A stretch of 64,000 nt of DNA from Cylindrotheca closterium (taxonomy: Eukaryota; Bacillariophyta; Bacillariophyceae; Bacillariales; Bacillariaceae), in the NCBI GenBank assembly GCA_933822405.4, contig CAKOGP040000890.1:62001-126000 (forward strand), given 5' to 3'. Under the pieces are notes generated by a model. The model had not been told where the DNA came from. It was given only the letters and a program-made list of their open reading frames with translations, and ran no database searches. Position numbers and translations under genes: made by a program. Below are positions 40,803 through 51,448 of this stretch, piece after piece. Position 1 is the stretch's first letter. Every line of letters starts with the position of its first letter.

Positions 40803-42856
40803 ATGATATACCAGCTTCGTGTCAATTCACCAATTCGGTTTTGGATCATGATTTCGATGATTTTGAGCAGCCTTGCCCGTCAAGCAGCTGGCTTTCAAGC
40901 GACGAAAACAGTTGCTTCTGCTTTATCCAAGCAGACCACTGGTCTTCACAGTATTGGTGTTCAAAGAAGCCTTCCATACCGCAGAAGTGTCTCTTTGTTC
41001 AGTACGGCGGCAGACTTGTCACCAGAGAAGAAGTTGGAACTGGAGTCTCAGATTAAGGCAAAGGGTGACGAAATTCGTGTCCTTAAAGAAGGAGGAGCTG
41101 ACAAGGCGGCCGTTGCACCATTGGTGGAAGAACTGCTTGCGTTGAAGGGACAACTGGATCCCTCAATCCTGAAGCCCAAAAAGAAGCAAAAGCAACAACA
41201 ACAACAACAACAGCCAAAAAAGCAAAATCAACAACAAAAGCAACAACAACAAGATGATGCCGAATCGGATTTCATCACCGCTCGTGAAGTAGACTACTCC
41301 AAATGGTACAACGATGTGATTAGAGTAACTGGCCTTGCTGAAAATTCTCCTGTCCGCGGTTGTATGGTGATCAAGCCTTGGGGTATGTCGCTTTGGGACA
41401 AGGTTCGGACCGAACTCGACGCAAAGATTCAAGAACATGGTGCCGAAAATGCCTACTTTCCATTGCTTATTCCCAAATCTTTCCTCTCCAAGGAAGCTGA
41501 ACACGTGGATGGCTTTGCCAAGGAGTGTGCTGTTGTCACACACCATCGTCTCACTGCCGGCAAGGATGGCTTGATTGCCGATCCAGAAGCTGAGCTTGAG
41601 GATCCTCTCATCATTCGACCCACTTCTGAAACCATGATCTGGTACATGTTCCGAAAGTGGATCAACAGTCACAGGTAAGGTCATGAAGATTTTGAGAAAT
41701 ACCGAGCATCTTTCGTTGATTGTGTTCTAACGTTCCTGTCCCATACAGAGACTTGCCATTGAAGGTGAACCAATGGGCTAATGTGATGCGGTGGGAAATG
41801 AGAACTCGCCCATTCCTACGAACCGCGGAATTCCTTTGGCAGGAAGGCCACACTGCCCATGCTACAAGCGAAGGAGCCTTGGACGATGCTAGAACCATGA
41901 TGGAAACCTATGCCACTCTTTGTGAAGAGCTTCTCGCCATGCCCGTTGTCAGGGGTGTCAAGAGTCCTTCCGAACGATTTGCTGGAGCCGAAGAAACCTT
42001 TACTATTGAGGCACTTATGCAAAACGGCTGGGCTCTTCAAAGTGGTACATCGCATTTCCTTGGACAGTCGTTTGGTAAGGCCTTTGATGTCCGATTCCAG
42101 GACGCGGATGGCCAGGAAAAGGATGTTTGGGGTACCTCTTGGGGTGTTTCAACTCGTTTGATTGGTGCTTTGATTATGACCCACTCCGATGACAATGGTC
42201 TTGTGCTTCCTCCACCAGTTGCTCCCGTCCAAGTCGTGATTGTCCCTATTCCCCCCAAGAAGAATGACGAAGAAGGAAAGATTGCTATGGACAAGGCTTT
42301 GGACGATATGGTTGACTCACTCAAGGCCCAAGGCATCCGAGTCAAGGTCGATGATCGTGACTATGTCCGCAATGGAGCCAAGTACTTTGAATGGGAACGC
42401 AAGGGTGTTCCACTGCGCATTGAGTTGGGGCCTCGTGACTTGAAGAACAATGTTTGCATTTTCAAGTACCGGGCTGGAGAGGGATCCGATGAGAAATTGA
42501 CTGTTGATCTGGAATTTGCCGCCAGTACTGCTACCGAAGGCTTGGCTTCGATGCACAAAGGTTTGTTGGAAGCTGCCAAGGCCCGACTTGATGCCGGTAT
42601 CACTGAAGACGTCCAATACGAGGAGATGAAGACGGCTCTTGAGAACGACGAAGCTTCATCTTATAATGGGAGTGGGTTGTACTTGGTTCCATGGAAGTGC
42701 AATGCTGAGAATGAAGACAAAATTAGTGCAGAGTGCAAGGCAACAATAAGATGCTACCCACTTGATGCCAACGAAGCCAAGCTCTACGAAGGCAAGAAAT
42801 GCTTCTACAGTGGTGAAGATGCCACACACATGGCTCTATTTGGACGGGCCTTTTAG
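40803..42856 (+). CDS. Prolyl-tRNA synthetase, eukaryotic/archaeal type, with organellar presequence and WHEP domain (two exons)
   Basis: Exon 1 is 40803-41674 and exon 2 is 41749-42856; the 74-bp intron runs GTAAGG...ACAG and the join restores S-H-R-D-L-P-L. Product: 659 residues. An in-frame TAG at 40764 limits the start to 40803 or the Met at 40848. Residues ~15-75 are hydrophobic, then Ser/Arg-rich (A-A-G-F, S-L-F-S-T-A), an organelle presequence. A WHEP-like helical hairpin (~80-118), a Lys/Gln-rich linker, and the class II catalytic core follow: P-T-S-E-T (motif 2 region), [13 protein letters not shown], and G-T-S-H-F-L-G-Q motif 3 region. A typical anticodon-binding domain and C-terminal domain end in F-G-R-A-F. 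It charges tRNA-Pro. The type is cytosolic/EPRS-like, yet the N-terminus suggests plastid or mitochondrion, so dual use is possible. Confidence 0.9.
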
Positions 42857-42903
42857 ACTAGGAATCCTTCGAATTATAGAGAAGCTTGTTGATGTATCAT
42901 AAT

Positions 42904-43617
42904 CTATTCTCCTACTGATTCTTCATCCGCCTTCATCTTGGCATACAGCTCTCGACTTTTGACCACAATCAACCGCGGTGACCAAGCATCCATTACCAGT
43001 TGTATGCAGTCGATCACTGCTGGTAATAGTCTATTTCCATTGATATCAATTGCTACAACGGTTGGTTTGTGTGCCGACGCATCAAAGTCCTCAAAGACGT
43101 CTGCCAACAAGAAATCTCGACTGGGGTATCGTTCTTTGGCAATTCCAATGGATTCTTCCGATTTGTCAATCCCTATTTTGGACTCGCAATGAACGCTGTC
43201 CACCAGAATCCCAAAATCACAACCAATTTCCATGAAACTATCACTTTCTAGCGTATGGACAATCGCACTGCGTCGATAATCATTCGTTTCAGAGGCTACC
43301 AAAATCAAGTTGGATTGATGTTCCAGAACTGGCATCAAGTTCTTTCGTCGAACTCGATAGGTCGACCCCTTGGGATATTGCACTAGAACCCGATTTTCAC
43401 TGTCAGGTTCCTCTAATACACGAGCCCGCATGGACAATTGGCTTTTCCTCTTTCCCTTGCTCAAAAGCACCCAAGAAAGCGTCTGAGGCGTCAATTGAGA
43501 TGGAAAGAACTCGGATTCAATTTTGTCGAAAAATAAATACTGATACGGCGTGGATGCTGGATCATTTGGTTGTGGCAACGGTGCTGCAACTAGCTCATTC
43601 TGGTCTGTGTCTGTCAT
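42904..43617 (-). CDS. Small class I SAM-dependent methyltransferase-like protein
   Basis: Single exon, 237 residues, no targeting signal. The C-terminal half has the Rossmann entry F-M-E-I-G-C-D-F-G (motif I, ~128-136), followed by I-G-I-D-K-S (motif II, acidic residue that would hold the ribose) and F-L-L-A-D-V-F (motif III). After that comes V-V-A-I-D-I-N-G-N-R, which replaces the usual motif IV, and a final strand with L-I-V-V-K-S. The N-terminal ~115 residues hold a strand-rich part with R-V-L-V-Q-Y-P-K-G-S-T-Y-R-V-R, possibly substrate- or nucleic-acid-binding. The substrate is unknown. It ends 48 bp from the convergent ProRS stop. Confidence 0.65.
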   Translation of the reverse strand: MTDTDQNELVAAPLPQPNDPASTPYQYLFFDKIESEFFPSQLTPQTLSWVLLSKGKRKSQLSMRARVLEEPDSENRVLVQYPKGSTYRVRRKNLMPVLEHQSNLILVASETNDYRRSAIVHTLESDSFMEIGCDFGILVDSVHCESKIGIDKSEESIGIAKERYPSRDFLLADVFEDFDASAHKPTVVAIDINGNRLLPAVIDCIQLVMDAWSPRLIVVKSRELYAKMKADEESVGE

Positions 43618-43780
43618 TCTAGTCTTTTAACGAATGAGTGAATCAATGAATATTTGGTTGCTTCAATTTGCTGGTTGTTTCGTTTGTTATATTATTGGCA
43701 ATCAACGATCATGATTCATTTTCCGTTTGAGAAAAATGAAGGCTGGACGAGCGAAGTACAGACCCCACATCGTTTTTCAG

Positions 43781-43790
43781 ATGACGTCAT
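43781..43790. promoter_or_regulatory. CRE-type palindrome ATGACGTCAT
   Basis: Perfect 10-bp palindrome 118 bp upstream of the NSF-like AAA start and 164 bp upstream of the divergent methyltransferase start. Confidence 0.5.
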
Positions 43791-43907
43791 TTACATTAAT
43801 GGAACCTTCGACTTTTGAAGTTGGAAGCAAAACCATCATCCTACAGTAGCTAGCCTCCTTTATTACCCGAGCAATTGAAGTAAGACACTTCCATTCAAAG
43901 CCCTGAA

Positions 43908-45961
43908 ATGAATCGATTTGGAGATAGAATATCTTGCTTGGTGCTGACAATACTATGTCAATTTGTCATTGGAACTGCTTTCCTGACACCAACCTCCTGC
44001 AGAGCTGTGGCTAGCAGTCCCAGTCGACAAGACATGAAGAATGTTCCAACACCATTGGCATCGTCGTCATCGTCGTCATCGTCGTCGTCGTGCTCTGATT
44101 TCACTCCCGATGTGGATAAAAATACCGTCTATGTTCGAGGTCTGATGGAAAATCTTTCCACACTATGCGACAAGTACATTGTGACTGGATCAGAGCCAAC
44201 AAGAAAGAGATTGTTGAACGTATTGGATCGGATATATGCCGAGAGCTTTGATCGCGATTTGGTGCTACAGTCGGTCCGCATGGCCAAGCGAGCGGCAGTT
44301 CCCTTCAACGACGAAAAGTACCTTCGGGAGAGAAATACACGCAGCAACGAATACATCATGGAACAAAAGTCATGGAAAAAGACAGACAAAGAATTGGGAC
44401 GAAACGATGCTGAGGAACGCCGCCAGGAAGCAGCTAGTCGCAAAGAATGGGAATCCCAGCGAACTTCTCAAGTTGGGGATAGTGTTGCGGACAATCTGCA
44501 AGGGAGGTCTGCCTTGTCACGACGAGATAATGGATCACAAAAACCGGACCTGTTCATGTCCAATGTGATGAACCCAACCCCTGAAACCATCAATACCATG
44601 GCCCAGGAAAAGAAGGAACTTCACGACGAAATGGAAGGCACGAATGGTTCATCGGAGCCACAAGAGGGTCAATCGCTTTCGGTGGAACCGGCAGTCTACG
44701 AAAGCGCCGCCAATCGGGTTTCCGAGTTGATTGCCAAAGCAGGAGGTGGATCGCAATTTGAAGGAGAAACCTTGGGCATTGGTGGTCTAGACGATGTATT
44801 GGCCCAAGTCAAGCGCCGTGTTTGGATACCATTGGCCGCACCACCAAGTTTGTTGCAAGATTTGGGAATTCACCCCGTCCGAGGTCTCTTGTTGTATGGT
44901 CGACCAGGCTGTGGCAAAACGCTCTTGGCACGGACCCTTGGTAACATTTTAAGTCCCATGCGCCCCATTACGGTGGTCAGTGGTCCTGAAATTTTGGACA
45001 AGTTTGTTGGATCCAGTGAAAAGAACCTGCGAGAGATTTTTGACAATCCTCCCGATATTTACGACAACTATCGAATTGGTGAAGCTGACGGTGGTCAAGC
45101 AATTTCCTCGGCTGCACTTCACGTTGTGGTTATGGATGAATTCGATGCCGTAGCGCGTACGCGAGGTGGAAAAGGAGGAAAGGGGGACCAGGGAGATGCT
45201 GGTGTGGCCCGAGATAGTGTGGTGAATCAATTGTTGGCAAAGATGGATGGTGTACACCCTCTGCCAGTACCAACTCTAGTGATTGGATTGACAAACAAGC
45301 GAAGTCTAGTGGATACTGGTAAGTGACATTCTTCGAAATGGCAGCCTCCATAGAAGATTGTTCTCATTGTGGCTGTTTCTTTTTTTTCTTTTCAGCTCTG
45401 TTACGTCCTGGAAGGTTTGAGGTTCAAGTGGAAGTCCCACCTCCCAAGACTGTGGAGGCACGTGTGAGTATTTTGAAAGTTCACACACAGAACATGAACA
45501 GAGCCGGACGTCTTCTAGTTCGCGACCCACCAAAGGGCACAGCAGCCGAAAAGTACTATCATGTAAGTCGAAAAAAACAACTTTGTTTGTGATTAGATGG
45601 AGTGCACACAAGTGTTCTCAATAATTTTGCCACTATGCAGGAGCACACGTCTTCGTACATTCTTTCCTACGACGAACTATTGGAAGATATCGCACAACAA
45701 TGTGAGGGTTATTCGGGTGCGGCTTTAGCTGGTGTGACCCGAGCTGCCGCATCACATGCCCTGGAGCGTGCTGTTGGAGAGATTTCATTGAACGGGGACT
45801 CTTCCGCTGGCAACAGCATGATGGACTGCCTTGTCACGCCAGCCGATTTCAAAGAAGCAGTTGCTGATGTGAAAACAAGCATGGGAACCTCCGACTTTTC
45901 CGAGGAGAGTGAAGAACAGGGCGAAGAAGAGAAACCAAATGGCGAGGAGAAGACAGAGTAA
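43908..45961 (+). CDS. NSF-like AAA ATPase with a single AAA domain and plastid-type bipartite targeting sequence (three exons)
   Basis: Exons 43908-45318, 45396-45562 and 45641-45961; introns of 77 and 78 bp, both GTAAGT...CAG. Product: 632 residues. Residues 1-25 are a signal peptide ending I-G-T-A-F-L-T-P, a diatom plastid motif (cleavage before Phe), followed by a Ser-rich transit-like stretch encoded by a TCG/TCA run (44059-44094). One AAA module (~285-560) reads I-G-G-L-D-D-V, Walker A G-R-P-G-C-G-K-T, Walker B V-V-V-M-D-E-F-D-A, sensor G-L-T-N-K-R and L-L-R-P-G-R-F-E-V. These words are those of the NSF D1 domain. NSF normally has an N-domain and two AAA modules and works on SNAREs in the cytosol; here there is one module and an organellar address. 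It may remodel membrane complexes in or around the plastid. Confidence 0.85.
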
Positions 45962-46123
45962 ATTGATATATCAGGTTTGCATCAGGCACACAGTCAACTG
46001 TCCAGCCCGGTTTTGCTTTCCAAATTTTTGACAAGCTATTTACAACTACGGTACACAAGGCAACGAATAGAGAAGCAGCATAATACGTAGCAATTACTTT
46101 TAACTTCCAACAGCAATGATTGA

Positions 46124-49100
46124 TCATTGCCCCAGGACCTCGTCCAATAGACTCTCGTTTTTCTCTTCCTCGACAATCACAAAATTGCCAGGAGCTAGCA
46201 ACTTTTCGAGCTTGACGTTCGCATTGTCCAATCGACGTCGCGACGCTTCCAACCGCTGTCTCAAGTCTGTGCTCGAGGACCGACTCTTGCTACTACCATA
46301 CGCAGGAGGTATGGCACGAGGCAAGACTTCGGCCTTTTCTGGCGTAATGACAGCCGGCGAACGCAATGTCGATGCGACAAGAATCTTGGTGGGAGGACTC
46401 TTGGTTGTACTGCTTGAAGCAGTAGCTTCTGGCGTAATGACAGCCGACGAACGCAATGTCGATGCGACGAGAATCTTGGTGGGAGGACTCTTGGTTGTAT
46501 TGCTGGCAGCAGTAGCTGCAGGAAGAGCGGGCAAAGGCACTGAAGCGGTTTCGTTTTTGATCCCTTCAGGTTCGGTGGGATTAGACGGTTGTTTGATCAC
46601 CACACGAAGTCTATTAATGTTGGGAGGTGCCCAGGAGGATCCTTGCGAAACGCTGGACTCGACCGGAGACGCAGGAGACTGTGGCAAGGAAACTGGGCGA
46701 CGTTGAGGAGTCGAGTTCTTGGTGGAAATGGAATCTCCATCGAAGGCTCTCGACTGTTCTCGTGCCGTCACCAGACGATTTCGAGCCACTGCCAGTTCGT
46801 TTCGCAAACGGTTCACTTTGACAGTGACCTCGGCTCCCTCTGACTCTTTGGCTTTTGCAGTGGCAGTTTGCACATTGGATTGGGTTGCCTCCATCAACTT
46901 TTTTCGCAATTCCATAAGTTCTTGCTCCATCTTGTTCTTGGCAGCTAGAGTTTCCAATTGTTCTTGACGCAGGCGCTCCAATTCCCGGGAGTGACCTGTG
47001 CTAAGATCCCGACTCATGCGACGTTCCGCTTCGGATCGCAGCTTTTCTTCTTTCCCCGAACTTTCTGTTTGTCGTAGTTTTGCTTTGAGCGAAGCAATTT
47101 CATTGAGCAGAATCTCTTCCTTTACCCCATCGGAAGATTGGCTCTTTTGTAGGCTCGTGACTTTTGCATTAAGAGCTTCAATCTGTTTCTTCAAGGCCGT
47201 TTCCCGCATCACCGAGTCCACATCTCCCCTCGTGGGATTCGGTGATTCAAACGCCCTGACCCGTTCCATGCGTTCCTTTAGTCGACGCACACTCTCCTTG
47301 TCCACACTAGCCCCTGCTTTCTTGGACGCCTGATCTCGCTCTTCCTTGAGCAAGTTCTTTTGTAGCTCCAATTCCTGTTGCAGCCTCCTCTCGGATGATT
47401 CCAGTTGGGCCACTTTTCGTTCCAAAGAGCTAATTTTTTTCAAGTGTGCCGAGGAATCGACTCCATTGTCAGCGAGCAGGGCCTCCAATTCGGAAATCTT
47501 GCGCAGATGCGCAATCATTTTTTCATCCTTGGATTGAATTTGTTGTTGCATAGACCTGACCGTTTCCGACTGTTCTCTCATACCATCTTGCATCTTTTTG
47601 CGATCACTCAGAGCTTGAGCCTTGACGTCAACGAGTTCATCATCCGAGATCATCAACTTATGCTTGACTTCCTCCAGTTCCTTGGACAAATTGTCGAGAT
47701 CGTGCTTTGCATTCTTCTTTTCCTGTCCCAACTCCTCCTTGAGTTTAGCAATTTCTTCTCGTGCCGTTTGCAATTGTTTATTGCCCCCAGCTGAATTGAA
47801 CAATCGCCTGCGAGAACTTTCATTTTCCAACTTGTGTAACGATGACTTGGTCTTGGAGAGTTCCGACCTTAGTTCAAGCTCCACCTTGGAAGCGTCTTGC
47901 AATTGATTTTCCAATCGCTTCTTGGTATCATTGGCCTCATATTGCAATAGGAACATTTGTTCTTGCAATTTTTGAAAGTTTTGTTCCTTGTTTTTAATAC
48001 TTCTCAATTCGTCTTCGGTATCCTGAAGCTTTTGTTTCAAGTCGTCCAATTCCTCAAACGTACGAACCGAAGCATTGTCGTCAATGTTACTGGCATGCGC
48101 TTCGGCCAGTTGCGATCTCAACTCGACAATCTCGGCTCGCAGCGAAATCATTTGATTCTTATTGGTTGTACCACCCCTACTTGCTCCATCAAAGCTGGCC
48201 GAAAGGGAAGGCAACCCACGCGTAGCAGACCTATCTCGTTCTTGCGCTTGCTGTTGAAGAGTAGCAATTTCTAATTTCAGGTTGGCAATGATTTGTTGCA
48301 AGTGATCCGTTTGCGCTGTTTCCTCTTGATGTCTGCCTGCCATTTGTCTGCGTTGCACTTGATTCCCCCGAAAGTTATTTTCTTGGGCCATTCTATGAGC
48401 CTGATCGAGCTTGTTGTGTGCTTCGTCCAATTCGGATTGAGTCAATTCCAACTGCCTCTTGAGAGCATCTACAGTGCTGTCCTGTTGTTCCAAGTCCACC
48501 AAGGCCTTGGTGAGGCGAGATTCAGAACTGGAAGAATTCTTTCCTTCTTGACCCTGACGAAAGAGTTCCATTCGAGTAGCTCGCAACTCGTGTTTGCCGC
48601 CAGCACTACCAGATTGAAATGGACTCTTGTCCACACTTCGAGCAACCCTTGGGGGTGTTAGGCTGCCAGTTCGACCCATGAGCTCGTTCGTGTTCGGAAA
48701 TCGACGGCGGACAGGAGCTTGGGGTCGATCGACATCCGCGCCATTGTCGTTGGAATAATTGTATCGGGATAAAAGGTTGGCATTCTGTTTCTTTTCCTTG
48801 ATGAACGGTATACCTCCACCATTCAAATTAACATCCGACTCTTCCTCCTCTCCATCAAACAAAGAATCCTTCTTTTCACCCCAAGGATCAAAGACAGGCT
48901 CCTTCTTTTCGTCGAGCAAACTCAAACTACCATCGTGACTTCTATTCCCAGAGCCTGCTAGTAAACTATTGTTGGGTTCGTCCGGATAAGGAGTTGTGGC
49001 ATTTGGGTTCTGAAAAAAGAGTTCGTCTCCTCCTCGATTTTGCTTCTCACTCTTGCATTCTTGTCGATACGCTTCGGCGGCCGTCATGGCAAAGTCAACT

Positions 49101-49468
49101 GCCGATTCCTTGACCACGGGACCGTATGTATCCTTCACTTTCTTCACCTTGGCCTTGGCAACGGGAACATACCGTTCCTTGTACTCCAATGTTTGATCAA
49201 TCGAATTGTCCATGCACATGGCAGCCTTGTTGTTCTCTAGCAATTGAGGAGAGACGCAAGCGACGGCGGCTTTGGAAAAGATTCCCAGTTCTCCATGGGC
49301 CCTCCGTCTTGTACCACCTTTGCTTTGAATCGATTCGTCCATGGAAGAGACTGTTTTTTGCAAACTATTTTTCGTGTTGACACTGGACTGCGACGCCGTT
49401 GTGGAGTGCGTCCGACGAGGCGACAAGGGTCTCGGTATCGAATGTGTTAGTCCGGTAGGAGAGATCAT
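46124..49468 (-). CDS. Long coiled-coil protein (1,114 residues)
   Basis: Single exon. Residues ~1-300 are Ser/Asn/Asp-rich with a short helical part (V-K-K-V-K-D-T-Y-G-P-V-V). From ~310 to ~960 the sequence is almost continuous heptad-repeat coiled coil rich in Leu, Glu, Lys and Gln, interrupted by Gly/Ser breaks. The C-terminal part holds two 30-residue direct repeats and ends with a short helix (L-R-Q-R-L-E-A-S-R-R-R-L). No motor or enzymatic motif and no targeting signal is seen. Such proteins are usually cytoskeletal, Golgi or centrosome-related scaffolds; sequence alone does not say which. It converges with the NSF-like gene, 162 bp apart. Confidence 0.8.
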   Translation of the reverse strand: MISPTGLTHSIPRPLSPRRTHSTTASQSSVNTKNSLQKTVSSMDESIQSKGGTRRRAHGELGIFSKAAVACVSPQLLENNKAAMCMDNSIDQTLEYKERYVPVAKAKVKKVKDTYGPVVKESAVDFAMTAAEAYRQECKSEKQNRGGDELFFQNPNATTPYPDEPNNSLLAGSGNRSHDGSLSLLDEKKEPVFDPWGEKKDSLFDGEEEESDVNLNGGGIPFIKEKKQNANLLSRYNYSNDNGADVDRPQAPVRRRFPNTNELMGRTGSLTPPRVARSVDKSPFQSGSAGGKHELRATRMELFRQGQEGKNSSSSESRLTKALVDLEQQDSTVDALKRQLELTQSELDEAHNKLDQAHRMAQENNFRGNQVQRRQMAGRHQEETAQTDHLQQIIANLKLEIATLQQQAQERDRSATRGLPSLSASFDGASRGGTTNKNQMISLRAEIVELRSQLAEAHASNIDDNASVRTFEELDDLKQKLQDTEDELRSIKNKEQNFQKLQEQMFLLQYEANDTKKRLENQLQDASKVELELRSELSKTKSSLHKLENESSRRRLFNSAGGNKQLQTAREEIAKLKEELGQEKKNAKHDLDNLSKELEEVKHKLMISDDELVDVKAQALSDRKKMQDGMREQSETVRSMQQQIQSKDEKMIAHLRKISELEALLADNGVDSSAHLKKISSLERKVAQLESSERRLQQELELQKNLLKEERDQASKKAGASVDKESVRRLKERMERVRAFESPNPTRGDVDSVMRETALKKQIEALNAKVTSLQKSQSSDGVKEEILLNEIASLKAKLRQTESSGKEEKLRSEAERRMSRDLSTGHSRELERLRQEQLETLAAKNKMEQELMELRKKLMEATQSNVQTATAKAKESEGAEVTVKVNRLRNELAVARNRLVTAREQSRAFDGDSISTKNSTPQRRPVSLPQSPASPVESSVSQGSSWAPPNINRLRVVIKQPSNPTEPEGIKNETASVPLPALPAATAASNTTKSPPTKILVASTLRSSAVITPEATASSSTTKSPPTKILVASTLRSPAVITPEKAEVLPRAIPPAYGSSKSRSSSTDLRQRLEASRRRLDNANVKLEKLLAPGNFVIVEEEKNESLLDEVLGQ
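46338..46517 (-). repeat. Two tandem coding repeats of 90 bp in the coiled-coil gene
   Basis: Copies 46338-46427 and 46428-46517 differ at only a few bases. Each encodes about T-T-K-S-P-P-T-K-I-L-V-A-S-T-L-R-S, then A-V-I-T-P-E. This is a recent in-frame duplication. Confidence 0.9.
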
Positions 49469-51448
49469 TCCGGAAAGGAAGCTTTCGGATTTAAAAGAGC
49501 CGTCGGGTTGCCTCTACTTCCAATGGAAGGAAAGTCATGAAGGTGCACTTCGATGCGTTGAGTTCAATTTTCACTACCAAAAACAATGTGGTTGGCACGC
49601 GCACGCAAAACAGACACGGAACGGACTTCGATCGTGTTCTAGTACTAATTGTACAGATAAGTACGGCAGACTTTTTCTAAATATGGAAGAGAAGGGTGGC
49701 TGGCGGGTCGGAGGGTTCAAATGGTTAGGTTCATTTGAACATGGATTGGACATTTACTAGCCAATGAAAATGCGTCAGTCTTGTTATTTGAAATGAGTTG
49801 AAGGATATGGGGAGAGAAGGAGAAGAAGGGAGAATGATATCACCAAATGAATGGAATGACTGATGCGCTTGCAAACTTGAAATCAAAACGTGGATTGGAA
49901 TGAAAAATGAAGATAGCATAGTCATGAAACGACAGTATGCTACATATCCTGCGAGGAGATCCATATGCAGCCTCGCGGTTTTGGAATTTGAGGGCACCAA
50001 ACAAGAGATTTTCCGCCCACAAACAAGTGCACAGTTTCCATCGATTACAATTCGGATAAGATGTAAACCACAGTCGAGAAAGGCATACTGAGATTTTGCC
50101 ATACAGGATTTTCATCACCAAAATATTGTATGAGGCTTTGATAGGACTTGCTTTGACGTGGAGGATGTCAATTTAAAGATTTGATGAGAATCGTTCAAGA
50201 ACTGAATTGCCATTCATTCGATGCCAAGCTATTTACGATCATGACAAGGAAGGATCCGACAAAAACACGGAGGGCGGAGGTGATAAGTGCCATCCAAAAT
50301 CTTTTGGATCTATCAATCATGATGTCAGGTTGGGTTGAACCTTTTGATAATATCGATCGTGTGATCAGCGTTGTTGGTAAGTCTTCTAAGAGAAAGGCAG
50401 AAGAGACGCAAATATCTTTGCAATCGTGAAACATGGTGTCAGTTTTTGGCTGAATGCAGCCAATGAATGAATCATTGTCGTCTGTCATGAATCTGTTGAA
50501 TCAATCCTACAATCGACAGGATTCAACCAAAGTTGGCAGATGTGAGAACCCCAAAGTAAAATCAGAAAGACCAACGCGCTTTTGGAGAGCGATAAAGCGA
50601 AACAACAATGCACCAACAACAACAGCTCTAGCAAACCAACAATAAAAATTTGTCGGGACTTGTCTAAGCCGAAATTATCTGTAGGTTTGCATTTTCACTT
50701 CTTTACTTCTAGGTTGTCAATTGCTTCCTCGTTTACGATGGGAGGTTGAACTGGCAAGAAGGGTTGTCGATGACAGATAGGTTCGCTTTCAGCGCTACCG
50801 GTATAGGGCAGCATCATGTCAGGGGTCTTCTCACTCTGATGAGAGAAGTACAGCGTACAGCATACGTAGACGTGTACCTACGTTGATGCTTCGGCAGATT
50901 TTTTGGGTGGTTCTCAACCTTGACGCCGCGTTTTCCACCACACATATCGAGGAGGCTTTGTTTTCTATTAATAATTTGTGATATAAGCATTTTTTTAAAA
51001 ATGTTATGGCAGATGTTGGTGGTATTACGCGTGTGAAAATGCAAGGGTTGTTGCGAGTGCTGCGGAATAATTGAAGTACATTGCTACGGAATTGATGATC
51101 GCAATCAAATGTCCACTGATCATTGGCGTATTTTCATTTTCCCTTTTTGGTGAATACCACAGGCATTTATGGCGCTTGGTGTCAGTCTTGACACCGTGAC
51201 GCGTAGAAAAGTACTGCATAAAATTCAAAGCTCTGATGCTGCGACATAAAAAATGAGGGGATATGTCACCAAAGCTCCCGATCCAACGAGGGAAACATCA
51301 ACTCTGCGGATCCCACGTAATCTCTCACGTAATATACGCCGATCAGGATTGATGTCAACGTGATACCTGGTTTAGTCATTGGTAACCTCAAAGCCTCATA
51401 AAATCAAATTTGGATCTTCTGCAAAAGCATAACAAAACAAACAATCAA
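49469..51448. other. Two-kilobase region without a recognised gene
   Basis: The largest gene-free stretch of the window. ORFs up to 139 codons occur on both strands but overlap each other and show no family, repeat or consistent composition. I see no terminal repeats, no transposase or reverse-transcriptase wording and no tRNA-like arms. It includes the TACCGGTA word at 50796-50803 and presumably the promoters of the coiled-coil and desaturase genes. Unspliced small genes or a non-coding RNA could be missed by eye. Confidence 0.5.

Noticed and set aside
41163..41684. 173-codon minus-strand ORF with a leucine run
   Set aside because: The leucine run is the antisense of the CAA (Gln) run in the ProRS linker.
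49731..50102. 123-codon minus-strand ORF and overlapping ORFs in the 2-kb gene-free region
   Set aside because: They overlap on both strands, show no family resemblance, repeat or codon pattern, and have no clear start context.
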